Shown here: positions 1 through 8,915 of the stretch, one piece after another
Layout: every line of letters starts with the position of its first letter
How positions within the stretch are numbered: the first letter of the stretch is position 1
Assembly: GCA_037577475.1 (NCBI GenBank)
Contig: JBAGJB010000162.1
Coordinates: 310,001-374,000 of the forward strand
Direction: 5' to 3'
DNA: 64,000 bases
Source of the DNA: Chaunax sp. Z400
Lineage: Eukaryota > Chordata > Actinopteri > Lophiiformes > Chaunacidae
Notes under the pieces: model-generated
Seen by the model: the letters and a program-made list of their open reading frames with translations, nothing else
What the model was told of the DNA's origin: nothing
The model's database searches: none
Position numbers and translations under genes: made by a program

Positions 1-43
1 GAGATATGACATGTATTTTTGGTGATTTTTGGAATTTTTGTAT

Positions 44-154
44 CTCGGGAACGGAAGGTCGTAGAGACTCGGGGAGAAGTCTGGCGTGTTCAGAGACCAC
101 GAATTATGTCCGACGGATCATGGTCCCGAGTCTCTACGACCTTCCGTTCCCGAG
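44..154. repeat. M1 dyad, type copy (F - 51-base loop L1 - R)
   Basis: F at 44-73 and R at 125-154 are perfect 30-base inverted copies. The loop, 74-124, reads GAGAAGTCTGG... to ...GATCATGGT. Read on the minus strand it matches the L2 loop at about 31 of 51 positions, including an identical GTGGTCTCTGA core, so L1 is an inverted relative of L2 and L3. In A modules L1 usually follows CTCGT and contains GTCGGACGG. In B and C modules it follows CTCGG and contains GTCCGACGG. The pairing potential is a 30-base-pair stem, seen directly; whether it ever extrudes is unknown. Confidence 0.93.
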
Positions 155-221
155 TTATACTCAAGTTTATTTTCCCATTGAAGTGAATGGGGTTTGGTTC
201 GCCTATAGTGAATGTGTGTAT
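155..221. repeat. Linker s3 (67 bases) between M1 and M2
   Basis: A/T-richer linker running from TTATACTCAAG to AATGTGTGTAT. Its last ~20 bases resemble the end of linker s5 (GAATGTCTGTAT), and the rest is about 26 bases longer than s5. It sits where the inverted L1 dyad meets the L2 dyad. Diagnostic variants: CAAGCTT (a HindIII site) in the central block and in the first C module, and CCAATTGAAGCAAATG in several C modules (for example near 9234, 11784, 27966, 44047). Confidence 0.85.
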
Positions 222-332
222 CTCGGAAACGGAAGGTCGTAGAGACTCGGCACCAACGTCCGTTTAGGGGTTTATGTGGTCTCTGAGAACACCAGTCTTT
301 GTCCCGAGTCTGTGCGACCTTCCTTTCCCGAG
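222..332. repeat. M2 dyad, type copy (F' - 51-base loop L2 - R')
   Basis: F' (222-251) differs from F by CTCGGAAACGG. R' (303-332) carries CTGTGCGACC and CTTCCTTTCCC, so this stem has several mismatches, unlike the M1 stem. Loop L2 (252-302) begins ACCAACGTCCG and contains GTGGTCTCTGAGAAC. A linked variant, GCCCAACGTCTGTC, marks many copies (for example 7901, 10451, 13001, 40284, 44455, 51115). Confidence 0.92.
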
Positions 333-373
333 ATATGACATGTCCAGTAGGGGCGTATTTTGAATGTCTGTAT
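333..373. repeat. Linker s5 (41 bases) after M2
   Basis: Runs ATATGACATGTCCAG to GAATGTCTGTAT and always ends a module. It is related to linker s1 (shared ATATGACATGT start and TGTAT end). With the flanking R' and F it extends the inverted repeat by three bases (TAT before F, ATA after R'). The + strand TTG at 360-362 in this linker begins the spurious 70-codon frame described under rejected items. Confidence 0.85.
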
Positions 374-703
374 CTCGGGAACGGAAGGTCGTAGAGACTC
401 GTGGAGAAGTGTGGCGTGTTCAGAGACCACGAATTATGTCGGACGGATCATGGTCCCGAGTCTCTACGACCTTCCGTTCCCGAGTTATACTCAAGTTTAT
501 TTTCCCATTGAAGTGAATGGGGTTTGGTTCGCCTATAGTGAATGTGTGTATCTCGGAAACGGAAGGTCGTAGAGACTCGGGACCAACGTCCGTCTAGGGG
601 TTTATGTGGTCTCTGAGAACACCAGTCTTTGTCCCGAGTCTGTGCGACCTTCCTTTCCCGAGATATGACATGTCCAGTAGGGGCGTATTTTGAATGTCTG
701 TAT
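374..703. repeat. Module A, type copy (330 bases: M1+M2)
   Basis: F at 374 marks the start; the next module F is at 704. The order is F-L1-R-s3-F'-L2-R'-s5. Because L1 is inverted relative to L2, the module is an imperfect inverted dimer of one ancestral monomer. I count 58 complete A modules, all exactly 330 bases, occurring singly or in runs of up to three. Confidence 0.95.
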
Positions 704-814
704 CTCGGGAACGGAAGGTCGTAGAGACTCGGGGATAAGCTCTTTCAATGGTTTTATGGGGTCTCCAAGAATGCCAGCGGCTAAACCGAGTCTCTACGAC
801 TTACGGTTCCCGAG
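704..814. repeat. M3 dyad, type copy (F - 51-base loop L3 - R'')
   Basis: F at 704-733, loop L3 at 734-784 (GATAAGCTCTTTCAATGG...), R'' at 785-814. R'' is distinguished by CTACGACTTACGG in place of CTACGACCTTCCG. L3 matches L2 at about 30 of 51 positions ungapped, concentrated in the stretch TTTATG-GG-GTCTC...AGAA...CCAG, so all three loop families share an ancestor. L3 is the part that separates the alpha, beta and gamma C subtypes. Confidence 0.92.
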
Positions 815-854
815 ATATGACATGTATTTTTGGTGATTTTTGGAATTTTTGTAT
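815..854. repeat. Linker s1 (40 bases) after M3
   Basis: T-rich linker ATATGACATGTATTTTTGG to GGAATTTTTGTAT. It contains the direct repeat ATTTTTGG twice with a two-base gap, which explains the single 10-base deletion seen near 21895. Variants are TTTTTCGTG (for example 3441, 8481) and GGAATGTTTG in C modules of the central block. Confidence 0.85.
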
Positions 855-3824
855 CTCGGGAACGGAAGGTCGTAGAGACTCGGGGAGAAGTCTGGCGTGT
901 TCAGAGACCACGAATTATGTCCGACGGATCATGGTCCCGAGTCTCTACGACCTTCCGTTCCCGAGTTATACTCAAGTTTATTTTCCCATTGAAGTGAATG
1001 GGGTTTGGTTCGCCTATAGTGAATGTGTGTATCTCGGAAACGGAAGGTCGTAGAGACTCGGGACCAACGTCCGTCTAGGGGTTTATGTGGTCTCTGAGAA
1101 CACCAGTCTTTGTCCCGAGTCTGTGCGACCTTCCTTTCCCGAGATATGACATGTCCAGTAGGGGCGTATTTTGAATGTCTGTATCTCGGGAACGGAAGGT
1201 CGTAGAGACTCGTGGAGAAGTGTGGAGTGTTCAGAGACCACGAATTATGTCGGACGGATCATGGTCCCGAGTCTCTACGACCTTCCGTTCCCGAGTTATA
1301 CTCAAGTTTATTTTCCCATTGAAGTGAATGGGGTTTGGTTCGCCTATAGTGAATGTGTGTATCTCGGAAACGGAAGGTCGTAGAGACTCGGGACCAACGT
1401 CCGTCTAGGGGTTTATGTGGTCTCTGAGAACACCAGTCTTTGTCCCGAGTCTGTGCGACCTTCCTTTCCCGAGATATGACATGTCCAGTAGGGGCGTATT
1501 TTGAATGTCTGTATCTCGGGAACGGAAGGTCGTAGAGACTCGTGGAGAAGTCTGGCGTGTTCAGAGACCACGAATTATGTCGGACGGATCATGGTCCCGA
1601 GTCTCTACGACCTTCCGTTCCCGAGTTATACTCAAGTTTATTTTCCCATTGAAGTGAATGGGGTTTGGTTCGCCTATAGTGAATGTGTGAATCTCGGAAA
1701 CGGAAGGTCGTAGAGACTCGGGACCAACGTCCGTCTAGGGGTTTATGTGGTCTCTGAGAACACCAGTCTTTGTCCCGAGTCTGTGCGACCTTCCTTTCCC
1801 GAGATATGACATGTCCAGTAGGGGCGTATTTTGAATGTCTGTATCTCGGGAACGGAAGGTCGTAGAGACTCGGGGATAAGCTCTTTCAATGGTTTTATGG
1901 GGTCTCCAAGAATGCCAGCGGGTAAACCGAGTCTCTACGACTTACGGTTCCCGAGATATGACATGTATTTTTGGTGATTTTTGGAATTTTTGTATCTCGG
2001 GAACGGAAGGTCGTAGAGACTCGGGGAGAAGTCTGGCGTGTTCAGAGACCACGAATTATGTCCGACGGATCATGGTCCCGAGTCTCTACGACCTTCCGTT
2101 CCCGAGTTATACTCAAGTTTATTTTCCCATTGAAGTGAATGGGGTTTGGTTCGCCTATAGTGAATGTGTGTATCTCGGAAACGGAAGGTCGTAGAGACTC
2201 GGGACCAACGTCCGTCTAGGGGTTTATGTGGTCTCTGAGAACACCAGTCTTCGTCCCGAGTCTGTGCGACCTTCCTTTCCCGAGATATGACATGTCCAGT
2301 AGGGGCGTATTTTGAATGTCTGTATCTCGGGAACGGAAGGTCGTAGAGACTCGTGGAGAAGTGTGGAGTGTTCAGAGACCACGAATTATGTCGGACGGAT
2401 CATGGTCCCGAGTCTCTACGACCTTCCGTTCCCGAGTTATACTCAAGTTTATTTTCCCATTGAAGTGAATGGGGTTTGGTTCGCCTATAGTGAATGTGTG
2501 TATCTCGGAAACGGAAGGTCGTAGAGACTCGGGACCAACGTCCGTCTAGGGGTTTATGTGGTCTCTGAGAACACCAGTCTTTGTCCCGAGTCTGTGCGAC
2601 CTTCCTTTCCCGAGATATGACATGTCCAGTAGGGGCGTATTTTGAATGTCTGTATCTCGGGAACGGAAGGTCGTAGAGACTCGTGGAGAAGTCTGGCGTG
2701 TTCAGAGACCACGAATTATGTCGGACGGATCATGGTCCCGAGTCTCTACGACCTTCCGTTCCCGAGTTATACTCAAGTTTATTTTCCCATTGAAGTGAAT
2801 GGGGTTTGGTTCGCCTATAGTGAATGTGTGAATCTCGGAAACGGAAGGTCGTAGAGACTCGGGACCAACGTCCGTCTAGGGGTTTATGTGGTCTCTGGGA
2901 ACACCAGTCTTTGTCCCGAGTCTGTGCGACCTTCCTTTCCCGAGATATGACATGTCCAGTAGGGGCGTATTTTGAATGTCTGTATCTCGGGAACGGAAGG
3001 TCGTAGAGACTCGTGGAGAAGTCTGGCGTGTTCAGAGACCACGAATTATGTCGGACGGATCATGGTCCCGAGTCTCTACGACCTTCCGTTCCCGAGTTAT
3101 ACTCAAGTTTATTTTCCCATTGAAGTGAATGGGGTTTGGTTCGCCTATAGTGAATGTGTGTATCTCGGAAACGGAAGGTCGTAGAGACTCGGGACCAACG
3201 TCCGTCTAGGGGTTTTTGTGGTCTCTGAGAACACCAGTCTTTGTCCCGAGTCTGTGGGACCTTCCTTTCCCGAGATATGACATGTCCAGTAGGGGCGTAT
3301 TTTGAATGTCTGTATCTCGGGAACGGAAGGTCGTAGAGACTCGGGGATAAGCTCTTTCAATGGTTTTATGGGGTCTCCAAGAATGCCAGCAGGTAAACCG
3401 AGTCTCTACGACTTACGGTTCCCGAGATATGACATGTATTTTTCGTGATTTTTGGAATGTTTGTATCTCGGGAACGGAAGGTCGTAGAGACTCGGGGAGA
3501 AGTCTGGCGTGTTCAGAGACCACGAATTATGTCCGACGGATCAGGGTCCCGAGTCTCTACGACCTTCCGTTCCCGAGTTATACTCAAGTTTATTTTCCCA
3601 TTGAAGTGAATGGGGTTTGGTTCGCCTATAGTGAATGTGTGTATCTCGGAAACGGAAGGTCGTAGAGACTCGGGACCAACGTCCGTCTAGGGGTTTATGT
3701 GGTCTCTGAGAACACCAGTCTTTGACCCGAGTCTGTGCGACCTTCCTTTCCCGAGATATGACATGTCCAGTAGGGGCGTATTTTGAATGTCTGTATCTCG
3801 GGAACGGAAGGTCGTAGAGACTCG

Positions 3825-3919
3825 CGGACAAGTGTGGGTTAGGGGTTAGGGTTAGGGTTAGGGTTAGGGTTAAGGGGATAAAAACTCAATCGGGGCCCTA
3901 CCCGGGTTGGTAACTTTTG
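3825..3919 (+). repeat. C-specific insert, first copy: truncated L1-like start, telomeric run, unique tail
   Basis: After F (3797-3824) the sequence CGGACAAGTGTGG resembles the start of L1 (TGGAGAAGTGTGG), then switches into GGGTTAGGGG and TTAGGG units (3836-3877). A 41-base tail (3878-3918) follows, containing ATAAAAACTC, GGGGCCCTA and CCCGGGTTGG. It then re-enters F six bases late at GAACGGAAGG. The F-to-F step is 117 bases in alpha copies. ApaI (GGGCCC) and SmaI (CCCGGG) sites appear only in this tail. The tail is the one part of the array I cannot firmly derive from the monomers. Confidence 0.9.
3836..3877 (+). repeat. Telomeric run 1 (alpha, 42 bases)
   Basis: GGG, TTAGGGG, four TTAGGG, then TTAAGGGG. 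Next run 1,739 bases on (C A A B). Confidence 0.97.
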
Positions 3920-5574
3920 AACGGAAGGTCGTAGAGACTCGGGGATAAGCTCTTTCAACGGTTTTATGGGGTCTCCAAGAACGCCAGCGGGTAAACCGAG
4001 TCTCTACGACTTACGGTTCCCGAGATATGACATGTATTTTTGGTGATTTTTGGAATTTTTGTATCTCGGGAACGGAAGGTCGTAGAGACTCGGGGAGAAG
4101 TCTGGCGTGTTCGGAGACCACGAATTATGTCCGACGGATCAGGGTCCCGAGTCTCTACGACCTTCCGTTCCCGAGTTATACTCAAGCTTATTTTCCCATT
4201 GAAGTGAATGGGGTTTGGTTCGCCTATAGTGAATGTGTGTATCTCGGAAACGGAAGGTCGTAGAGACTCGGGACCAACGTCCGTCTAGGGGTTTATGTGG
4301 TCTCTGAGAACACCAGTCTTTGTCCCGAGTCTGTGCGACCTTCCTTTCCCGAGATATGACATGTCCAGTAGGGGCGTATTTTGAATGTCTGTATCTCGGG
4401 AACGGAAGGTCGTAGAGACTCGTGGAGAAGTCTGGCGTGTTCAGAGACCACGAATTATGTCGGACGGATCATGGTCCCGAGTCTCTACGACCTTCCGTTC
4501 CCGAGTTATACTCAAGTTTATTTTCCCATTGAAGTGAATGGGGTTTGGTTCGCCTATAGTGAATGTGTGAATCTCGGAAACGGAAGGTCGTAGAGACTCG
4601 GGACCAACGTCCGTCTAGGGGTTTATGTGGTCTCTGGGAACACCAGTCTTTGTCCCGAGTCTGTGCGACCTTCCTTTCCCGAGATATGACATGTCCAGTA
4701 GGGGCGTATTTTGAATGTCTGTATCTCGGGAACGGAAGGTCGTAGAGACTCGTGGAGAAGTCTGGCGTGTTCAGAGACCACGAATTATGTCGGACGGATC
4801 ATGGTCCCGAGTCTCTACGACCTTCCGTTCCCGAGTTATACTCAAGTTTATTTTCCCATTGAAGTGAATGGGGTTTGGTTCGCCTATAGTGAATGTGTGT
4901 ATCTCGGAAACGGAAGGTCGTAGAGACTCGGGACCAACGTCCGTCTAGGGGTTTATGTGGTCTCTGAGAACACCAGTCTTTGTCCCGAGTCTGTGGGACC
5001 TTCCTTTCCCGAGATATGACATGTCCAGTAGGGGCGTATTTTGAATGTCTGTATCTCGGGAACGGAAGGTCGTAGAGACTCGGGGATAAGCTCTTTCAAT
5101 GGTTTTATGGGGTCTCCAAGAATGCCAGCAGGTAAACCGAGTCTCTACGACTTACGGTTCCCGAGATATGACATGTATTTTTCGTGATTTTTGGAATGTT
5201 TGTATCTCGGGAACGGAAGGTCGTAGAGACTCGGGGAGAAGTCTGGCGTGTTCAGAGACCACGAATTATGTCCGACGGATCAGGGTCCCGAGTCTCTACG
5301 ACCTTCCGTTCCCGAGTTATACTCAAGTTTATTTTCCCATTGAAGTGAATGGGGTTTGGTTCGCCTATAGTGAATGTGTGTATCTCGGAAACGGAAGGTC
5401 GTAGAGACTCGGGACCAACGTCCGTCTAGGGGTTTATGTGGTCTCTGAGAACACCAGTCTTTGACCCGAGTCTGTGCGACCTTCCTTTCCCGAGATATGA
5501 CATGTCCAGTAGGGGCGTATTTTGAATGTCTGTATCTCGGGAACGGAAGGTCGTAGAGACTCGCGGACAAGTGT

Positions 5575-5616
5575 GGGTTAGGGGTTAGGGTTAGGGTTAG
5601 GGTTAGGGTTAAGGGG
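5575..5616 (+). repeat. Telomeric run 2 (alpha, 42 bases)
   Basis: Same composition as run 1; next run after 1,079 bases (C B). Confidence 0.97.
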
Positions 5617-6653
5617 ATAAAAACTCAATCGGGGCCCTACCCGGGTTGGTAACTTTTGAACGGAAGGTCGTAGAGACTCGGGGATAAGCTCTTTCAACGG
5701 TTTTATGGGGTCTCCAAGAACGTCAGCAGGTAAACCGAGTCTCTACGACTTACGGTTCCCGAGATATGACATGTATTTTTGGTGATTTTTGGAATTTTTG
5801 TATCTCGGGAACGGAAGGTCGTAGAGACTCGGGGAGAAGTCTGGCGTGTTCAGAGACCACGAATTATGTCCGACGGATCATGGTCCCGAGTCTCTACGAC
5901 CTTCCGTTCCCGAGTTATACTCAAGTTTATTTTCCCATTGAAGTGAATGGGGTTTGGTTCGCCTATAGTGAATGTGTGTATCTCGGAAACGGAAGGTCGT
6001 AGAGACTCGGGACCAACGTCCGTCTAGGGGTTTATGTGGTCTCTGAGAACACCAGTCTTTGTCCCGAGTCTGTGGGACCTTCCTTTCCCGAGATATGACA
6101 TGTCCAGTAGGGGCGTATTTTGAATGTCTGTATCTCGGGAACGGAAGGTCGTAGAGACTCGGGGATAAGCTCTTTCAATGGTTTTATGGGGTCTCCAAGA
6201 ATGCCAGCAGGTAAACCGAGTCTCTACGACTTACGGTTCCCGAGATATGACATGTATTTTTCGTGATTTTTGGAATGTTTGTATCTCGGGAACGGAAGGT
6301 CGTAGAGACTCGGGGAGAAGTCTGGCGTGTTCAGAGACCACGAATTATGTCCGACGGATCAGGGTCCCGAGTCTCTACGACCTTCCGTTCCCGAGTTATA
6401 CTCAAGTTTATTTTCCCATTGAAGTGAATGGGGTTTGGTTCGCCTATAGTGAATGTGTGTATCTCGGAAACGGAAGGTCGTAGAGACTCGGGACCAACGT
6501 CCGTCTAGGGGTTTATGTGGTCTCTGAGAACACCAGTCTTTGACCCGAGTCTGTGCGACCTTCCTTTCCCGAGATATGACATGTCCAGTAGGGGCGTATT
6601 TTGAATGTCTGTATCTCGGGAACGGAAGGTCGTAGAGACTCGCGGACAAGTGT

Positions 6654-6695
6654 GGGTTAGGGGTTAGGGTTAGGGTTAGGGTTAGGGTTAAGGGG
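6654..6695 (+). repeat. Telomeric run 3 (alpha, 42 bases)
   Basis: Next run after 2,220 bases (C B A A B). Confidence 0.97.
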
Positions 6696-8873
6696 ATAAA
6701 AACTCAATCGGGGCCCTACCCGGGTTGGTAACTTTTGAACGGAAGGTCGTAGAGACTCGGGGATAAGCTCTTTCAACGGTTTTATGGGGTCTCCAAGAAC
6801 GTCAGCAGGTAAACCGAGTCTCTACGACTTACGGTTCCCGAGATATGACATGTATTTTTGGTGATTTTTGGAATTTTTGTATCTCGGGAACGGAAGGTCG
6901 TAGAGACTCGGGGAGAAGTCTGGCGTGTTCAGAGACCACGAATTATGTCCGACGGATCATGGTCCCGAGTCTCTACGACCTTCCGTTCCCGAGTTATACT
7001 CAAGTTTATTTTCCCATTGAAGTGAATGGGGTTTGGTTCGTCTATTGTGAATGTGTGAATCTCGGAAACGGAAGGTCGTAGAGACTCGGGACCAACGTCC
7101 GTCTAGGGGTTTATGTGGTCTCTGAGAACACCAGTCTTTGTCCCGAGTCTGTGCGACCTTCCTTTCCCGAGATATGACATGTCCAGTAGGGGCGTATTTT
7201 GAATGTCTGTATCTCGGGAACGGAAGGTCGTAGAGACTCGGGGATAAGCTCTTTCAATGGTTTTATGGGGTCTCCAAGAATGCCAGCGGGTAAACCGAGT
7301 CTCTACGACTTACGGTTCCCGAGATATGACATGTATTTTTGGTGATTTTTGGAATTTTTGTATCTCGGGAACGGAAGGTCGTAGAGACTCGGGGAGAAGT
7401 CTGGCGTGTTCAGAGACCACGAATTATGTCCGACGGATCATGGTCCCGAGTCTCTACGACCTTCCGTTCCCGAGTTATACTCAAGTTTATTTTCCCATTG
7501 AAGTGAATGGGGTTTGGTTCGCCTATAGTGAATGTGTGTATCTCGGAAACGGAAGGTCGTAGAGACTCGGGACCAACGTCCGTCTAGGGGTTTATGTGGT
7601 CTCTGAGAACACCAGTCTTCGTCCCGAGTCTGTGCGACCTTCCTTTCCCGAGATATGACATGTCCAGTAGGGGCGTATTTTGAATGTCTGTATCTCGGGA
7701 ACGGAAGGTCGTAGAGACTCGTGGAGAAGTGTGGAGTGTTCAGAGACCACGAATTATGTCGGACCGATCATGGTCCCGAGTCTCTACGACCTTCCGTTCC
7801 CGAGTTATACTCAAGTTTATTTTCCCATTGAAGTGAATGGGGTTTGGTTCGCCTATAGTGAATGTGTGTATCTCGGAAACGGAAGGTCGTAGAGACTCGG
7901 GCCCAACGTCTGTCTAGGGGTTTATGTGGTCTCTGAGAACACCAGTCTTTGTCCCGAGTCTGTGCGACCTTCCTTTCCCGAGATATGACATGTCCAGTAG
8001 GGGCGTATTTTGAATGTCTGTATCTCGGGAACGGAAGGTCGTAGAGACTCGTGGAGAAGTCTGGCGTGTTCAGAGACCACGAATTATGTCGGACGGATCA
8101 TGGTCCCGAGTCTCTACGACCTTCCGTTCCCGAGTTATACTCAAGTTTATTTTCCCATTGAAGTGAATGGGGTTTGGTTCGCCTATAGTGAATGTGTGTA
8201 TCTCGGAAACGGAAGGTCGTAGAGACTCGGGACCAACGTCCGTCTAGGGGTTTATGTGGTCTCTGAGAACACCAGTCTTTGTCCCGAGTCTGTGGGACCT
8301 TCCTTTCCCGAGATATGACATGTCCAGTAGGGGCGTATTTTGAATGTCTGTATCTCGGGAACGGAAGGTCGTAGAGACTCGGGGATAAGCTCTTTCAATG
8401 GTTTTATGGGGTCTCCAAGAATGCCGGCAGGTAAACCGAGTCTCTACGACTTACGGTTCCCGAGATATGACATGTATTTTTCGTGATTTTTGGAATGTTT
8501 GTATCTCGGGAACGGAAGGTCGTAGAGACTCGGGGAGAAGTCTGGCGTGTTCAGAGACCACGAATTATGTCCGACGGATCAGGGTCCCGAGTCTCTACGA
8601 CCTTCCGTTCCCGAGTTATACTCAAGTTTATTTTCCCATTGAAGTGAATGGGGTTTGGTTCGCCTATAGTGAATGTGTGTATCTCGGAAACGGAAGGTCG
8701 TAGAGACTCGGGACCAACGTCCGTCTAGGGGTTTATGTGGTCTCTGAGAACACCAGTCTTTGACCCGAGTCTGTGCGACCTTCCTTTCCCGAGATATGAC
8801 ATGTCCAGTAGGGGCGTATTTTGAATGTCTGTATCTCGGGAACGGAAGGTCGTAGAGACTCGCGGACAAGTGT

Positions 8874-8915
8874 GGGTTAGGGGTTAGGGTTAGGGTTAGG
8901 GTTAGGGTTAAGGGG
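8874..8915 (+). repeat. Telomeric run 4 (alpha, 42 bases)
   Basis: Next run after 2,550 bases (C A B A A B), the local higher-order period. Confidence 0.97.

Larger units (their letters stand above)
1..373. repeat. Partial B or C module at the left edge
   Basis: Begins in the last bases of R'' of an M3 dyad, then s1, M1 and M2 follow normally. The window starts after the part that would show whether it is B or C. It carries GGCACCAACGTCCGTTTAG in L2, a combination shared with copies near 57026 and 58648. Confidence 0.9.
704..1184. repeat. Module B, type copy (481 bases: M3+M1+M2)
   Basis: Same as A but preceded by the 151-base M3. I count 43 complete copies, all exactly 481 bases. B follows either A, B or C directly. 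This type copy carries a private GCGGCTAAACC where most copies have GCGGGTAAACC. Confidence 0.95.
374..3796. repeat. A/B block, order A B A A B A A A B
   Basis: Nine modules (6 x 330 + 3 x 481 = 3,423 bases) with no telomeric run. It is collinear with 58771-62193 at a constant offset of 58,397 bases, including shared private bases. Private changes here include TCTCTGGGAACACC at 2893 (also near 4633 and 61293) and GGTTTTTGTGG at 3213 (also near 37272). Confidence 0.93.
3797..4394. repeat. Outlier C module carrying central-block markers
   Basis: It has an alpha-length (42) telomeric run, but downstream it shows TTCGGAGACC, GATCAGGG and CAAGCTTATT, otherwise typical of beta/gamma modules at 17-28 kb. 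L3 reads GAACGCCAGCGGG. Neighbouring alpha modules have CAGAGACC, ATCATGG and CAAGTTTATT. It is best read as a mosaic made by unequal exchange or gene conversion. Confidence 0.85.
4395..7212. repeat. A A B C B C block
   Basis: Module starts are at 4395, 4725, 5055, 5536, 6134 and 6615. The block is collinear with 61053-63870 at an offset of 56,658 bases. A private change, TCGTCTATTGTGAATGTGTGAATC near 7039, marks the last C module. Confidence 0.92.

Noticed and set aside
74..124. tRNA, snRNA or other structured RNA gene in the loops
   Set aside because: No A/B box pair, no acceptor-stem geometry and no known motif; the only strong pairing is F with R.
44..154. CENP-B box
   Set aside because: F/R contain GGAAACGG and TTCCCG fragments, but I found no TTCG-N4-A-N2-CGGG core on either strand.
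333..373. Kinetoplast minicircle conserved blocks (GGGGCGT in s5; GGGTTGG in the C tail resembling the universal minicircle sequence)
   Set aside because: Only short partial matches, not in the order or spacing of minicircle blocks, and the array is far longer than a minicircle.
3836..3877. A true chromosome end inside the window
   Set aside because: Runs are only 34-42 bases, contain degenerate units at both edges, and are followed every time by the same tail and more satellite.
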